NCBI GenBank assembly: GCA_039583875.1
Contig: CM077150.1
Location: 188,050,375 to 188,114,374 of the forward strand
Direction of reading: 5' to 3'
Length of the DNA stretch: 64,000 nucleotides
DNA from: Platanthera guangdongensis
Lineage: Eukaryota > Streptophyta > Magnoliopsida > Asparagales > Orchidaceae
Each line of letters begins with the position of its first letter. The first letter of the stretch is position 1. The notes under the pieces were generated by a model. That model was not told the origin of the DNA, ran no database searches, and was given only the letters and a program-made list of their open reading frames with translations. Of this stretch, positions 41,194-51,633 are shown piece by piece. Made by a program: the position numbers and the translations under genes.

Positions 41194-42316
41194 GTGACTC
41201 GGAGTGGAGCTGGGCAGTCTGAGCCCCAGCGTTCTGATGAAAGTACGACACCAGCCGCGGTGCCTACACCTCCTCCGTCTGCGGAACATGTCCGTTTAGT
41301 TGCGGAGGCCTTGTTTACCATGATCCAAGGCCAGCCACTTAGGCAGGAGCAAGCGGCTGTGGGGCCAGAACAGGTGGCGGCAAGGCCTGAACCTGTCGTG
41401 GATGTGGTACCTCGAGCGGCCGAGAAGCAGCTAACGCGGTTTATGAGTTTCCATCCGCCTACGTTCTCGGGAGCGGGAACCCCGACGCAGGCTGAGGATT
41501 GGTTATCGCGCGTCAAGCGAGTGATGACGGCGATAGGCACGGCGGAGCATCAGAAAGTTACCTTAGCCACCTTCTTGCTTGAAGGAGAAGCTCGGTTATG
41601 GTGGGATGAGATGGAGTTGCATCATTTGGCGGGTCGTCCGTTAACCCAAGTGTCGATGGAAGAATTCTCCCGGCTCTTCCTTGCGAAGCACCTTCCTGTG
41701 GCTCAACGGATAGCCATAGAAAATGAATTCCAACGGTTGACTCAAGGTGATGGCAGTGTTGACGCGTACCTACATGAGTTTACTCGCTTGGGGCGGTATG
41801 CGGGTTCGATTTTTGCTGATGAGCAGAGGAAGACTAATCGGTTCTATGAAGGACTGAGGGACGAGTTGAGGTTCCTTGTGTCTAGTTCGGTGAACCAGGG
41901 TTTCCAAGCGTTGGTTGACACTGCGACCGCGTTGGAAAAGGATATGAAGAGGGTGCAAGGGAAGAGAGCGTTGGTGATGACGCAACCGGAGTGGAAGGCG
42001 CCCCGCTCTGGAAAATCATTTTACAAGAAGAGATGGGGTAAGAGGTCCAAGCCGAGTGGACAAGCTCCTTCATCAGTTGCAACGGGAGCAACTTCAGGGG
42101 CAACCTCCAAGCCAGAAACTCGTACCTGCTTCAATTGTGGTAGGATGGGGCACATTGCGCGAGATTGCCGGATGCCGCCAAAGAGTGAAAAGAAGGCGGG
42201 AGCATCTTATGCGGAGAAAGGAAAAGCGGTGGTGGATTCCTCTGCCTCGCAAGCGCAACCCCGGGTCTACAATCTTGGCCTGCAGGAGGCCATCAAGCAG
42301 AGTGACGTGGTCACAG
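41194..42316 (+). CDS. C gag main exon (intact)
   Basis: Gypsy Gag, 374 codons open from GTG ACT CGG to the small-intron donor. Blocks: PPSAEHVRLVAEALFTMIQG near residue 25, EKQLTRFMSFHPPTFSG near 77, EDWLSRVKRVMTA, GEARLWWDEMELH near 130, EFSRLFLAKHLPVAQR, VDAYLHEFTRLGRYAGSIFA near 188, and zinc knuckle CFNCGRMGHIARDC near 310. No in-frame ATG precedes the main domain before about residue 42, and the codon before GTG is TAG. An LTR exon is therefore the likely start. It ends within the sequence DVVTG. Confidence 0.88.
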
Positions 42317-42407
42317 GTATGAGTTTAGTTTTGCTTATGCTAATGTTTGTATGCTTAGCTTAGTACCCCTACGTTTGTGGTTTGTGTGTGTGACATGTTT
42401 GTCATAG
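42317..42407 (+). other. Candidate gag-protease intron of C
   Basis: 91 bp, GTATGAGTTT to TTGTCATAG. Read through, gag ends at TAG 42361-42363; spliced, ACA-G joins GC-TTT (phase 1, glycine) and leads into the open pol frame. The length is not a multiple of three, so pol is otherwise in another frame. Confidence 0.78.
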
Positions 42408-45400
42408 GCTTTGTGATGATTCGGGACACGCTGGCGCGAGCACTGTTTGATACAGGTGCATCGCATTCTTTTCTGTCTATTGAATTTCTTACGCGGCTTG
42501 GGATACCCAGTCGTGCAAAGGCAGATAGCGTCAGAGTGGTGTTGCCGAATGGTTGTTGGATGCTTGCGGATCAAGCTTGCGATGTGGCGGTTCAAGTAGG
42601 AAGTCGGGATTTTTGTTTATCCGCATTTGTTTTGCCAATCTCGGAATTCGATGTGATTTTTGGGATGGATTGGCTTGCGGAGCAGCATGCTAGGATCGAT
42701 TGCCAGTCCAAAGAAATCACGTTGGGCCAGAATACCGAACAGGAGACCAAGTTCGCGGGTATACGAGGAGTAGGCGGGACGTTGATGTCTGCACTCCAGG
42801 TAGTCAAAGCTGTTCGGAAGGGTGCGGAGTGTTACTTTGCACTAATGCAGGCTGTTGAGCCTAAGACCACTTTGTGTGAGGTTCCGATTGTGGCAGAATT
42901 TGCTGATGTGTTTCCCGCAGATCTCCCTGGGCTACCACCCCAGCGGGAGATTGACTTCACAATTGAGTTGGTGCCAGGTGCGAAACCAGTGGCCCGTTCG
43001 CCATATCGCGTTGCGCCTAAAGAGATGGCTGAGTTGAAGGTTCAACTACAAGAAATGTTAGAGCAAGGCTATATCCGCCCAAGTATGTCACCTTGGAGCG
43101 CGCCTGTGCTTTTTGTAAAGAAGAAAGATGGTGGGTTACGGTTGTGTATAGACTACCGTGAATTGAATAAGCTGACTGAGAAGAATAAGTATCCGATACC
43201 TCGGATTGATGAATTATTTGATCAGCTAGTGGGCTCGACCGTCTATTCAAAGTTGGACCTGAAGTCTGGTTATTACCAGTTAAGGATTCGGGAAGGTGAC
43301 ATTCCCAAAACCGCATTTGGAACGCGTTATGGGCACTATGAGTTCACAGTCATGCCCTTTGGATTGTGTAATGCGCCCTCGGTGTTTATGGATTTGATGC
43401 ACCGTATTTTTCGTGAGTACCTGGATCTGTTTGTGATAGTGTTCATTGATGATATCCTGGTGTACTCGAAGTCCAAAGCGGAGCATGAGATTCATTTGCG
43501 GTTAGTGTTGAATACGTTGAGGCAAAATCAGCTTTATGCCAAGTTCTCGAAGTGCGAGTTTTGGCTATCGTCAGTGGCATTTTTGGGCCATGTGGTGAGT
43601 GGAGCGGGCATTGCAGTGGATCCAGCGAAGATAAGAGCCATACAAGATTGGCCAATACTGTCTTCCGTGGCCGAAGTTAGGAGTTTCCTTGGACTTGCGG
43701 GCTATTATAGAAGATTTGTGGAAAACTTCTCGCGGATCGCTTTGCCGCTAACCACACTGACGCGAAAAGATCAGAAGTTCGTTTGGACGCCAGAGTGCGC
43801 ACGAGCTTTTGAAGAGCTGAAGGTTCGGTTGACCACGGCGCCGGTGTTGTCTTCGCCATGTGGAACCGATGGGTTTGTAATATATAGTGATGCCTCAGGG
43901 AGCGGCTTAGGCTGCGTTCTTCTGCAGAGCGGAAAGGTGATTGCTTATGGCTCACGCCAGCTGAAGGTGCACGAGCGGAACTATCCCGTCCATGATTTGG
44001 AATTAGCAGCGGTGATTTTTGCACTGAAGCTGTGGCGACACTACCTTTATGGTGTGAAGGTGGAGATCTATACTGATCATAAGAGCCTTAAGTATCTGTT
44101 GGAGCAGAAAGAGTTGAACATGCGACAACGAAGGTGGTTGGAGTTCCTTGGGGACTACACTTTCGAGATTCACTATACACCCGGGAAAGGGAATGTTGTC
44201 GCGGATGCTTTGAGTCGGCGAGTTCCGGCGAGAGCGAATTGGTTACAAAGGCATGATGAACGTCTGATCCAGGAGTTGGAGGCATTGGAGATCTATTGTG
44301 TTGACAAAAATTCCACTGCCATTGCGTGTTTGAACTGGACCGAGGTGCAATGTGACCTTGCGGACCGAGTTCGACGGGCAACGGAGTTGGATGAAGATCT
44401 CTTGCGCTATGGGAATGAAGGGCCAGAGGGCAAATTCACCTGGATTGACGGTCTGTTGCGAAAAGAAGGCCGATTGTGCGTCCCAAATGTGGGGAAACTG
44501 AGGGAAGAACTGATGTATGAAGCACATTATACGAAGTATTCCATTCACCCCGGGAGCACAAAGATGTTCAACGATATGAAAAAGCTCTTTTGGTGGCCAG
44601 GGCTTAAGAAAGATGTTGCCCTGTATGTAGCCAAATGCCAAACATGTGCGATGGTGAAGGCGGAATGCCAAAAGCCGGGTGGTTATTTGAAGTCACTGCC
44701 GATCCCATTATGGAAATTTGATGATATTTCCATGGATTTTGTGCATGGATTGCCAAGATCGCAGCGAGGAAATGATTCCATTTGGGTGATAGTTGACCGG
44801 CTAACAAAAGTAGCACATTTTCTCCCAAACCGGCGGGATGATTCGGTTGAAAGTTTGGCAAAGTTATATGTTGATCAAATTGTGCGTCTTCACGGTGTTC
44901 CTCGAAGCATCGTAAGTGATCGAGATGGGCGATTCACGTCAAATGATTGGAGACTAGTTCACCGACTGTTGGGCACGAAATTGACCTTCAGCACGGCCTT
45001 TCATCCCCAAACGGATGGCCAAACTGAACGTACCAACAGAACAATGGAGGACATGCTCCGAATGTGCGCCCTTGACTTCAGAAAGAGATGGGAAGATCAT
45101 CTCTATATGGTCGAGTTTGCATATAATAACAGCTACCAGGCAAGTATTGGGATGGCACCATATGAAGCCCTATATGGCAGGAAATGTCGTACTACCTTGG
45201 CTTGGGTAGAAGCGGGTGAAGCCCGGGTTGTTAAACCAAATGAGGTGGATGAAGCAAACTCAACCATTCGGACTATTCGAGAGAGATTGCTAGTTGCTCA
45301 AGATCGACAAGCGAAGTACTACAACGCCAAGCACCGGAACGTTGAATTTGCGGTTGGCGATTGGGTCTACTTGAAGATCAAGCCATTCAAAGGTGTCTCC

Positions 45401-45772
45401 AGGATTCGACGATTGAAAAAGTTGAGTCCAAGGTATTTGGGTCCCTTTGAAGTGGTTGAGCGAATTGGCGAAGCAGCTTATCGGCTCGCTCTGTCGGCGG
45501 ACTTGGGTGGGTTACATGATGTCTTTCACATCTCGGTGCTGCGGAAAGCCGTGAAAGATCCAGCTCAAGTGATCGCGGATGATCGTGTGCCGGTGGAGTA
45601 TGGGCTAACAACGAGAGTTAGACCCATTCGGATCGAAGATCGAGCCGAGAAACAGTTGCGGAACAAGACAGTCGGTATGGTGAAAGTCCGGTGGGACAAC
45701 TGCGGCCGTGAAGAGTTGACGTGGGAACGCGAGCAGACCATGCGAGAAGAGTTCCCTGAGTTGTTTCTGTAA
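42408..45772 (+). CDS. C pol: protease, RT, RNase H, integrase, chromodomain (intact)
   Basis: An uninterrupted pol frame. Protease: [10 protein letters not shown] near 42447 and [12 protein letters not shown] near 42649. [22 protein letters not shown] near 43090, [12 protein letters not shown] near 43254, [13 protein letters not shown] and catalytic FIDD at about 43442-43453. RNase [15 protein letters not shown] near 43881 and [19 protein letters not shown] near 44073. Integrase: HHCC zinc site ([10 protein letters not shown]...CQTC) near 44524-44650, the core in [17 protein letters not shown] and [10 protein letters not shown] near 44720-45040, GPY/F near 45430, and chromodomain tail [17 protein letters not shown] near 45680. 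Frame opening and intron phase support a start by splicing at 42408, not at an ATG. Confidence 0.92.
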
Positions 45773-45879
45773 TTGGTAGCGAGACTATTGTAACATAAAC
45801 ATTGAGATATTGTTACATTTTTCTTGCTGTCTTTTTGTTACTTTCCTGTCTCTGAATTTCGAGGACGAAATTGTTTTGT

Positions 45880-45892
45880 AGGAGGGGAGGAT
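45880..45892 (+). other. Polypurine tract of C
   Basis: AGGAGGGGAGGAT lies immediately before the 3' LTR, after the conserved ATTTCGAGGACGAAATT block. Confidence 0.85.
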
Positions 45893-48358
45893 TGTAACAG
45901 CCCAAAGTTCTGAAACAGGCAAATTTGGGTGACACGGCCTGGGACACGGGCGTGTCCCAGGGCGTGTCAGGTGACACGGCCTGCGACACGGGCGTGTCGC
46001 AGGGCGTGTCGAGTTGTGTCGACGATTGGGCTTTGTCTCGACGATTTTTTTTTTGGTCTCGACGATTCGTCGAGAGGAGGCACATGGCCCAGGACACGGG
46101 CGTGTCCAAGGCCGTGTCGCATGCTCGACGATTTTTACTCGACGATCGTCGAGTGTCGAGAAGTGCGTGTCGAGTGTTGAACACGGCCTGTGACACGGGC
46201 GTGTCACAGGGCGTGTCAAATCAGGCGACGAACTCAGCCCGCCGAAAGAATTCGACAGGGCGTGTCTTTGTGCCGTGTCTGGGCACACGGCCTGGGACAC
46301 GGGCGTGTCACAGGCCGTGTGAAGTCTCGGGATGATTTGGGATTTTTTTCACCCAGGTACACGGCCACAGACACGGGCGTGTCTGAAGGCGTGTTGGTGA
46401 CACGGCCCATGACACGGGCGTGTCCCGTGGGCGTGTCACTGGTTTGGATAAGTCGGTTGACCACCGCTTGAGGCACACGGCCAGGCACACGGCCGTGTTC
46501 GAGGCCGTGTCGGGTCAAAATGTGTGTTTTTGGCAGAATCGTGGCCGTCCATTTCTTCAGTCTGGATCCAAGGGCTGAAAGCTCTTCTTCTTTTTCCTTA
46601 AGGGCCGAATTCAGAAAAGAATCCTCACTTTGAATTGGCCTTCATCTTTCTTCAAGAGAGAGAGAAAGAGAGAGAGAAAGGAGGAGGAAGAAGGGAAGGG
46701 GGCTGCTGTTGGTGGTGCTGCGGTTTACCGGCAAGAGATCCGAAGCCAGCGTTGCGGAGGAAACGCTCTTGCGAGTCTTGCAAGCAAGCTTTCAAGCCAT
46801 GGCACCGAAGCGATCGTCAAGGGTAACGACTTTTCTTCCTAGCCATGTGAAGGCTTCTGTTTTGGCATATCTTTTGATTCCCCCACCAAGAGGTGGCTGC
46901 TTTTGGGAGTCATTTGGGTGGATGCTTGAAATCCCCTTGGTATTGCATATAGATCCGGAAATGAGTACGGAATAGGCATGCTGTGTGAAGCCCATCTGGA
47001 CAGGTTGGTCTGGATTGGTGATGTTGCATATGAACCGGAGAAGACTCCGTGATAAACGTGTAGTGTAAGGAGTCTATGGGTTATGCCTGCGAAAAGGAGT
47101 AGCAGGAAGTACTGGGGTGGTAGTCCAGGAAAATAGCCTTGTGGTGGTTTTGGGTCCAACCTGTGGTTGAGGCACAGGAAGTACTGGTGGGACTTGGAAA
47201 GGCCCTTTTTGTGATGCTTGATGTCATAGGGTGTCCACCTGTGAAGCGAGTCACAGGAAGTACTGGTGTGCCCAGGAAAGACCCCTGACATTTGTGCTTA
47301 TGCGGTGTCCACCTGTGGAGAGAATCACAGGAAGTACTGGTGCGCCCAGGAAAGACCCGTTGTTGCTGTGAGGAAATGGGTATAGTGACATACCCAGGCT
47401 TGAATGCCAGGAACAGGATTGGTGAGACCGACCCGCGCCTTTGATATAGCCGTGAGTACGCTGTACTCGGAGAAGGCAAGGCGATTTGAGCAACGGGGGG
47501 TGGAGGATCCGACCTGCGCTATGTCCGTCCGACGTGAGACCAAAAAGTGCGGTCTGTTGGAGCGCATAGCAAGAGTCTTCGGCCTGCGCGCCATGACACA
47601 AAGGGGGGCTACGGGCCATCCCGGTGTCCGAGGACTAACTCCGGCTGCACGCCATGGAGTAAATGCTCAAGAGTGTTACTGTTGGGTGATAACCCTGATA
47701 CGGTGGTGGGCAAGAGGTTGCCAGAACACCAAGAATGTTGCCCTGAGTGCACGGACCGTTGGGCCGGGCGGCGAACGGTTGTGATGGCTTGTGTGCGTGA
47801 AAGCACCTTTGATGATATAGCTTGCCATACTTGTGATATGATATGCCTGCAGGGAAAATACCGCTGCCCCGAGAGGAGGGGTAGGGTCGTTATAATTTGG
47901 TCAGCTGAACGCTGACCGTTGCTTTTGTTTGCCACCGTTGGGTGGATTGTCCTTGCACAGGTGCTGGAGAGCCGAGCGGGTCGCATAGAGGTTGATGCTC
48001 CTGCTGGTGTTGCTGCTGCTGCTAGCCCTCGAAGGCTAATGTTCTTTTGAGTGTTTTCTTTTGTGGCCGGCCTGCGCGCCAATTTGTTTAGGCCACTGCA
48101 TGAAAGCCCTGTAAGGCCATAAGGCCAATACTTTATACATGTTGTAAGACATTCCTATCTATATATAAAATGTGGAGTTTATATTTGGACATTCATGAGG
48201 AGTTCAAGTAGCTTAGGCTTCCGCTAGAATGCTTGGGATAGGTGCGATGCGCTGCTCTGGTATCATCCTGTACCTTCACCGACTGTTTTGTGGTATATCC
48301 TGTGGGGCCCCGGCCGGACCTTCTAGAATATATCATATGAACGGATGGGGTTGTTACA
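45893..48358 (+). repeat. C 3' LTR
   Basis: 2,466 bp, with about 18 differences from the 5' LTR including two single-base indels. The exon 1 copy at 46799-46822 is unchanged. It ends GTTGTTACA at 48358. Confidence 0.93.
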
Positions 48359-48363
48359 TTTTA

Positions 48364-48624
48364 TGCAGCTCAGTTGGTGATGAGAGTTGAAAGAACTTCA
48401 TAGTTAAGCGTGCTCGGGCTGGAGTAGTACTGGGATGGGTGACCTCCTGGGAAGTCCCCGTGGTGCGGGCTTGACTATCGAGTTTACCTCATGAAAGGGA
48501 GGCTGTGGCCACCAACAACCCGCCTGTGGATGGAGAGGGGTTGGGGTGCTTGGGCTGCAGCCCGGTAGCGTCGCCTAGAGCGGAGCCGTGACGCTGTCAC
48601 GTTGGATCGGCTAGGGGCGTTACA
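48364..48624 (+). mobile_element. Cassandra-like solo LTR containing 5S rRNA sequence
   Basis: 261 bp from TGCAGCTCAG to GGCGTTACA, flanked by TTTTA and TTTCA. Bases 48402-48467 match the 3' half of plant 5S rRNA, including the internal control boxes AGTTAAGCGTGCT and GATGGGTGACCTCCTGGGAA. The 5' third is diverged. Plant Cassandra TRIM elements are known for LTRs of this size carrying 5S RNA. It lies between the end of C and the continuation of B. Confidence 0.8.
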
Positions 48625-48629
48625 TTTCA

Positions 48630-50960
48630 TTGACGATATTTTGATATACTCCAAATCGAAGGCAGAGTATGAGGCTTATCTGAGAGTATTCTTATAAACT
48701 CTGAGAGAGAACAAGCTGTATTCCAAGTTCTCGAAGTGTGCGTTCTGGTTGGAGAAGGTGGCATTTTTGGGCCATATGATTAGTGGTGGCGTGGTGGTGG
48801 TGGATCCAGCGAAAGTTGAGGCCATCATAGATTAGCCAGTTCTGAGCACCAGGGCGGAAGTCAGAAGTTTCCTTGGACTAGCCGGGTACTATAGAAGGTT
48901 TGTGGAAAACTTTTTGCGGGTAGCTCTACCCCTCACTACTATGACTCGTAAGGACCAGAAGTTTGTCTGGAGTCAGGAGTATAATCAAGTGTTTGACTCC
49001 TTGAAGTAAAGGCTGATGACATCTACCATCCTAAGTCTTTCTAAAGGGGCTGAAGGATTTCAGATTTTCAATGACGCATCAGGTTGTGGTTTGGGTTGCA
49101 TGTTAGTGCAACATGGCAAGGTGATAGCCTTTGCGTATAGATAGTTGATACCTCATGAGAATAATTACCCCGTCCATGACTTGGAGTTGGCGGCAGTAAT
49201 TTTTGCGTTGAAGTTGTGGTAGCACTATGTGTACGGTGCAAAGGTATAGATCTTCAAGGACCACAAAAGCCTGAAGTATCTTCTGGATCAAAAAGATTTG
49301 AACATATGGCAGTATAGGTGGGTCAAGTTCCTTGGGGACTACCATGTGGCGATTCAGTATACGCCATGCAAAGCCAACGTTGTGGCAGATGCCTTGAGTA
49401 GGGGGTATTCTGGACAAGGGAATTGGATTGAAGCTCATGATGTGTGGTTGGTTCGGGACTGTGAGTCCCTGAGGATTGAGTATATAGCCAGAGGCGAGAC
49501 TATCACGGCTCGATTGAACTGGATAGAATTGCAGAATGACTTGTCTGATTGTATTCGGGAAGCGACCAGTGTGGATGTAGGGTTCCATCCATTTGTGGTG
49601 GAAGCTAAAAAAGGTGAGGGTGGTGCCTCAGAGATAATTGATGGGATCTTAAAGAAGGACAAAAGGATTTGTGTATCACAGTTCGGCAAGATCCGTGAGC
49701 AGTTGATGTTTGAGGCTCATTTCACAAAGTACTTAATTCACCCGGGCACTTCAAAGATGTACTTGTATATGAAGAAATCCTTTTGGTGGTCTGGTTTGAA
49801 GAGGAACGTAGCTTTGTACGTGAGTCGGTGCCAAACTTGTGCCTTAGTGGAGGCTGAGTGTCAGAAGCCGGGTGTGTTCCTGAAGCCTCTTCCTATCCCC
49901 AAGTGGAAATTTGATGACATCTTCATGGACTTTGTGCATGGCTTACCTCGGTTACAGTAGGAAAATGATGTGATTTGGGTAATCGTGGATCGCTTGACCA
50001 AAGTAGCTCACTTCATCCTGAATCAGAAGGAGGACAACATGGAGAAGCTGGTAGAGCTGTACGTTCTCAAATTATGTGGTTGCACGTAATTTCCAAGAGT
50101 TTTGTTAGTGATCATGATGGACAGTTCACATCCAAGGACTGGAGATTGGAACAGAAACGTCTGGGCACAAAGCTCAAATTTTGTATGGTGTTCCATCCTC
50201 AAATCGATGGTCAAACTGAAAGGACGAACCATACAATGGAGGATATGCTGAGAATGTGTAGCCTTGATTTGGCAAGAGGTGTGAAGATCACATTTTCATG
50301 GTGGAGTTTGCCTACAATACTAGTTTCCAGGCGAGTATCAAGATGGCGCCATATGAGGCTCTGTATGGAAGGTGGTGTCGAATACCGATGTCATGGATAG
50401 AGACAGGAGACACCAAACCTTTTGGAAAAGAGGTGGTGGTTGAAGGTTGCATAGGATCGTCAAGCAAAGTATTTCAATGCTCGCCAGAGGAACGTGGAGT
50501 TCACGGTAGGAGACTGAGTATACCTAAAGATTAAGCAGTTCAAAGGTGTTTCGTGGATTCATCGACTCAAGAAGTTGAGTTCGAGCTTTTTGGGGCCGTT
50601 CGAGGTCGTTGAATGTATTGGAGAAGCAGCCTGCAACTTGGCATTATCCACAGAGCTAAGTGGATTACACGATGAATTGTATGTCTCAGTTTTGAGGAAA
50701 GCCTTGATGGAGACGAGCGTTATGGTCTAGTCGGCAGCGGTGCCGATAGAAGAGGATTTGAGGACGAATGTCTGTCCTGTCGGCATAGAGGATTCAGAAG
50801 TTCGGTAGTTGTGGAGCAAAGAAGTTAAGCACATGAAAGTGCGCTGGGATAACTACGGGCGAGACAAATTCTCATGGGACCATGAGCAAGCAATGCGGGA
50901 GGACTTCCCAAAATGTTTTACGTCAGATATGCTTTTTGGTTTCAGTGTATGCTATATTTT
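48630..50960 (+). pseudogene. B pol 3' part: RT, RNase H, integrase (decayed)
   Basis: Continues B RT from the broken FIDD motif (DDILIYSKSKAEYEAYLRVF). [24 protein letters not shown], RNase H (IFNDASGCGLGCMLVQHG, then [15 protein letters not shown]), integrase zinc site (FTKYLIHPG...CQTC) near 49725-49840, [25 protein letters not shown] and [11 protein letters not shown] near 50200 follow. A GPY/F-like region near 50570 and a degenerate chromodomain complete it. Many TAG/TAA stops replace Trp or Gln codons (48697, 48834, 49007, 49142, 49220, 49248, 49958). The longest open stretch is 49298-49960. Confidence 0.85.
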
Positions 50961-50974
50961 GAGGACAAAATTCT

Positions 50975-50991
50975 TCTAAAAGGGGAGGAGT
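50975..50991 (+). other. Polypurine tract of B
   Basis: CTAAAAGGGGAGGAGT lies directly before the LTR, after a TTTTGAGGACAAAATT block. Confidence 0.75.
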
Positions 50992-51408
50992 TGTAACACC
51001 CCAGTTTTCTAGAGCTTTAGCCTCATGAAGCTATCGCGTGGCGATAGGTAGCTATCGTCAGGCGATAGCCTTGTTTCGTCGAAATGAAGCTTTGATAGTA
51101 TTGAGTACTAGCGTGCGACGTTAGTTAGCTACCGCTCGGCGGTAGCTTGGCGTTGAGAGTATTGGGAGGCAGGCGTTGAGTGGAGGCGTTGAGTGGTAGG
51201 TGTTGAGTGAGCTACCATGCAACGTTATTCCTAGCGTCGGCATTAACATGACATTATTTTTGGTCGAGAGCTCGGGAAGTTATCGTAGTGCGGTAGGTAG
51301 TTACCGCCCGGCGGGAGAAGACGGGGGCAGTTCCGTCGTTTGGCATTTTAGCCATCTGATTTATCTTAGGATTTGATCCTATGGCCAAGGACACTCCATC
51401 CAAAGGGC

Positions 51409-51419
51409 ATAAATAGGGA
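51409..51419 (+). promoter_or_regulatory. TATA box of B LTR
   Basis: CATAAATAGGG, followed by AAACCCTCATTTC, the same downstream motif seen after the TATA-like sequences of A and D. Confidence 0.6.
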
Positions 51420-51610
51420 TGAAACGTTCTAAACCCTCATTTCATATCATTTTGAGAAAGAGTTAGGTTTTGGGGAGGGTGAGTTTGGAGTAGGAAGAAG
51501 ACCTTTCTCCGTCATTGACGAAGCTTCGGGGATCTGATCGTCGATCTGAGGCCAGATCCGTGGAGAGGACTTGAAGATGCATATTTTCATCCATGTAAAT
51601 CAAGTTTTCC

Positions 51611-51633
51611 GTGGCTAGGAAAGGAATTGTAAG
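51611..51633 (+). pseudogene. Relic of LTR-encoded gag exon 1 in B
   Basis: GTGGCTAGGAAAGGAATTGT-AAG is followed by GTAACGAC. It aligns with the ATGGC...AAGG/GTAACG exons of C, D and E, and the upstream GTTTTCC matches E. The ATG is now GTG and one G before the donor is missing (23 nt instead of 24), in line with the decay of B. Confidence 0.55.

Larger units (their letters stand above)
38512..48358 (+). mobile_element. Gypsy element C, complete and apparently intact
   Basis: A chromovirus of 9,847 bp. The LTRs are 2,464 and 2,466 bp with about 18 differences by eye (about 0.7%), the youngest gypsy here. The 5' flank is TTTCA (38507-38511) and the 3' flank TTTTA (48359-48363). Gag and pol frames are both open, separated by a 91-bp candidate intron. 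It is inserted in the RT of B next to a Cassandra-like LTR. Confidence 0.92.

Noticed and set aside
48364..48624. A functional 5S rRNA gene
   Set aside because: Only the 3' half matches 5S rRNA well, and the segment has LTR-like TG...CA ends and target duplications.
48359..48624. Extension of the C 3' LTR
   Set aside because: The sequence is absent from the C 5' LTR, which ends at the equivalent GTTGTTACA and is followed by the PBS.
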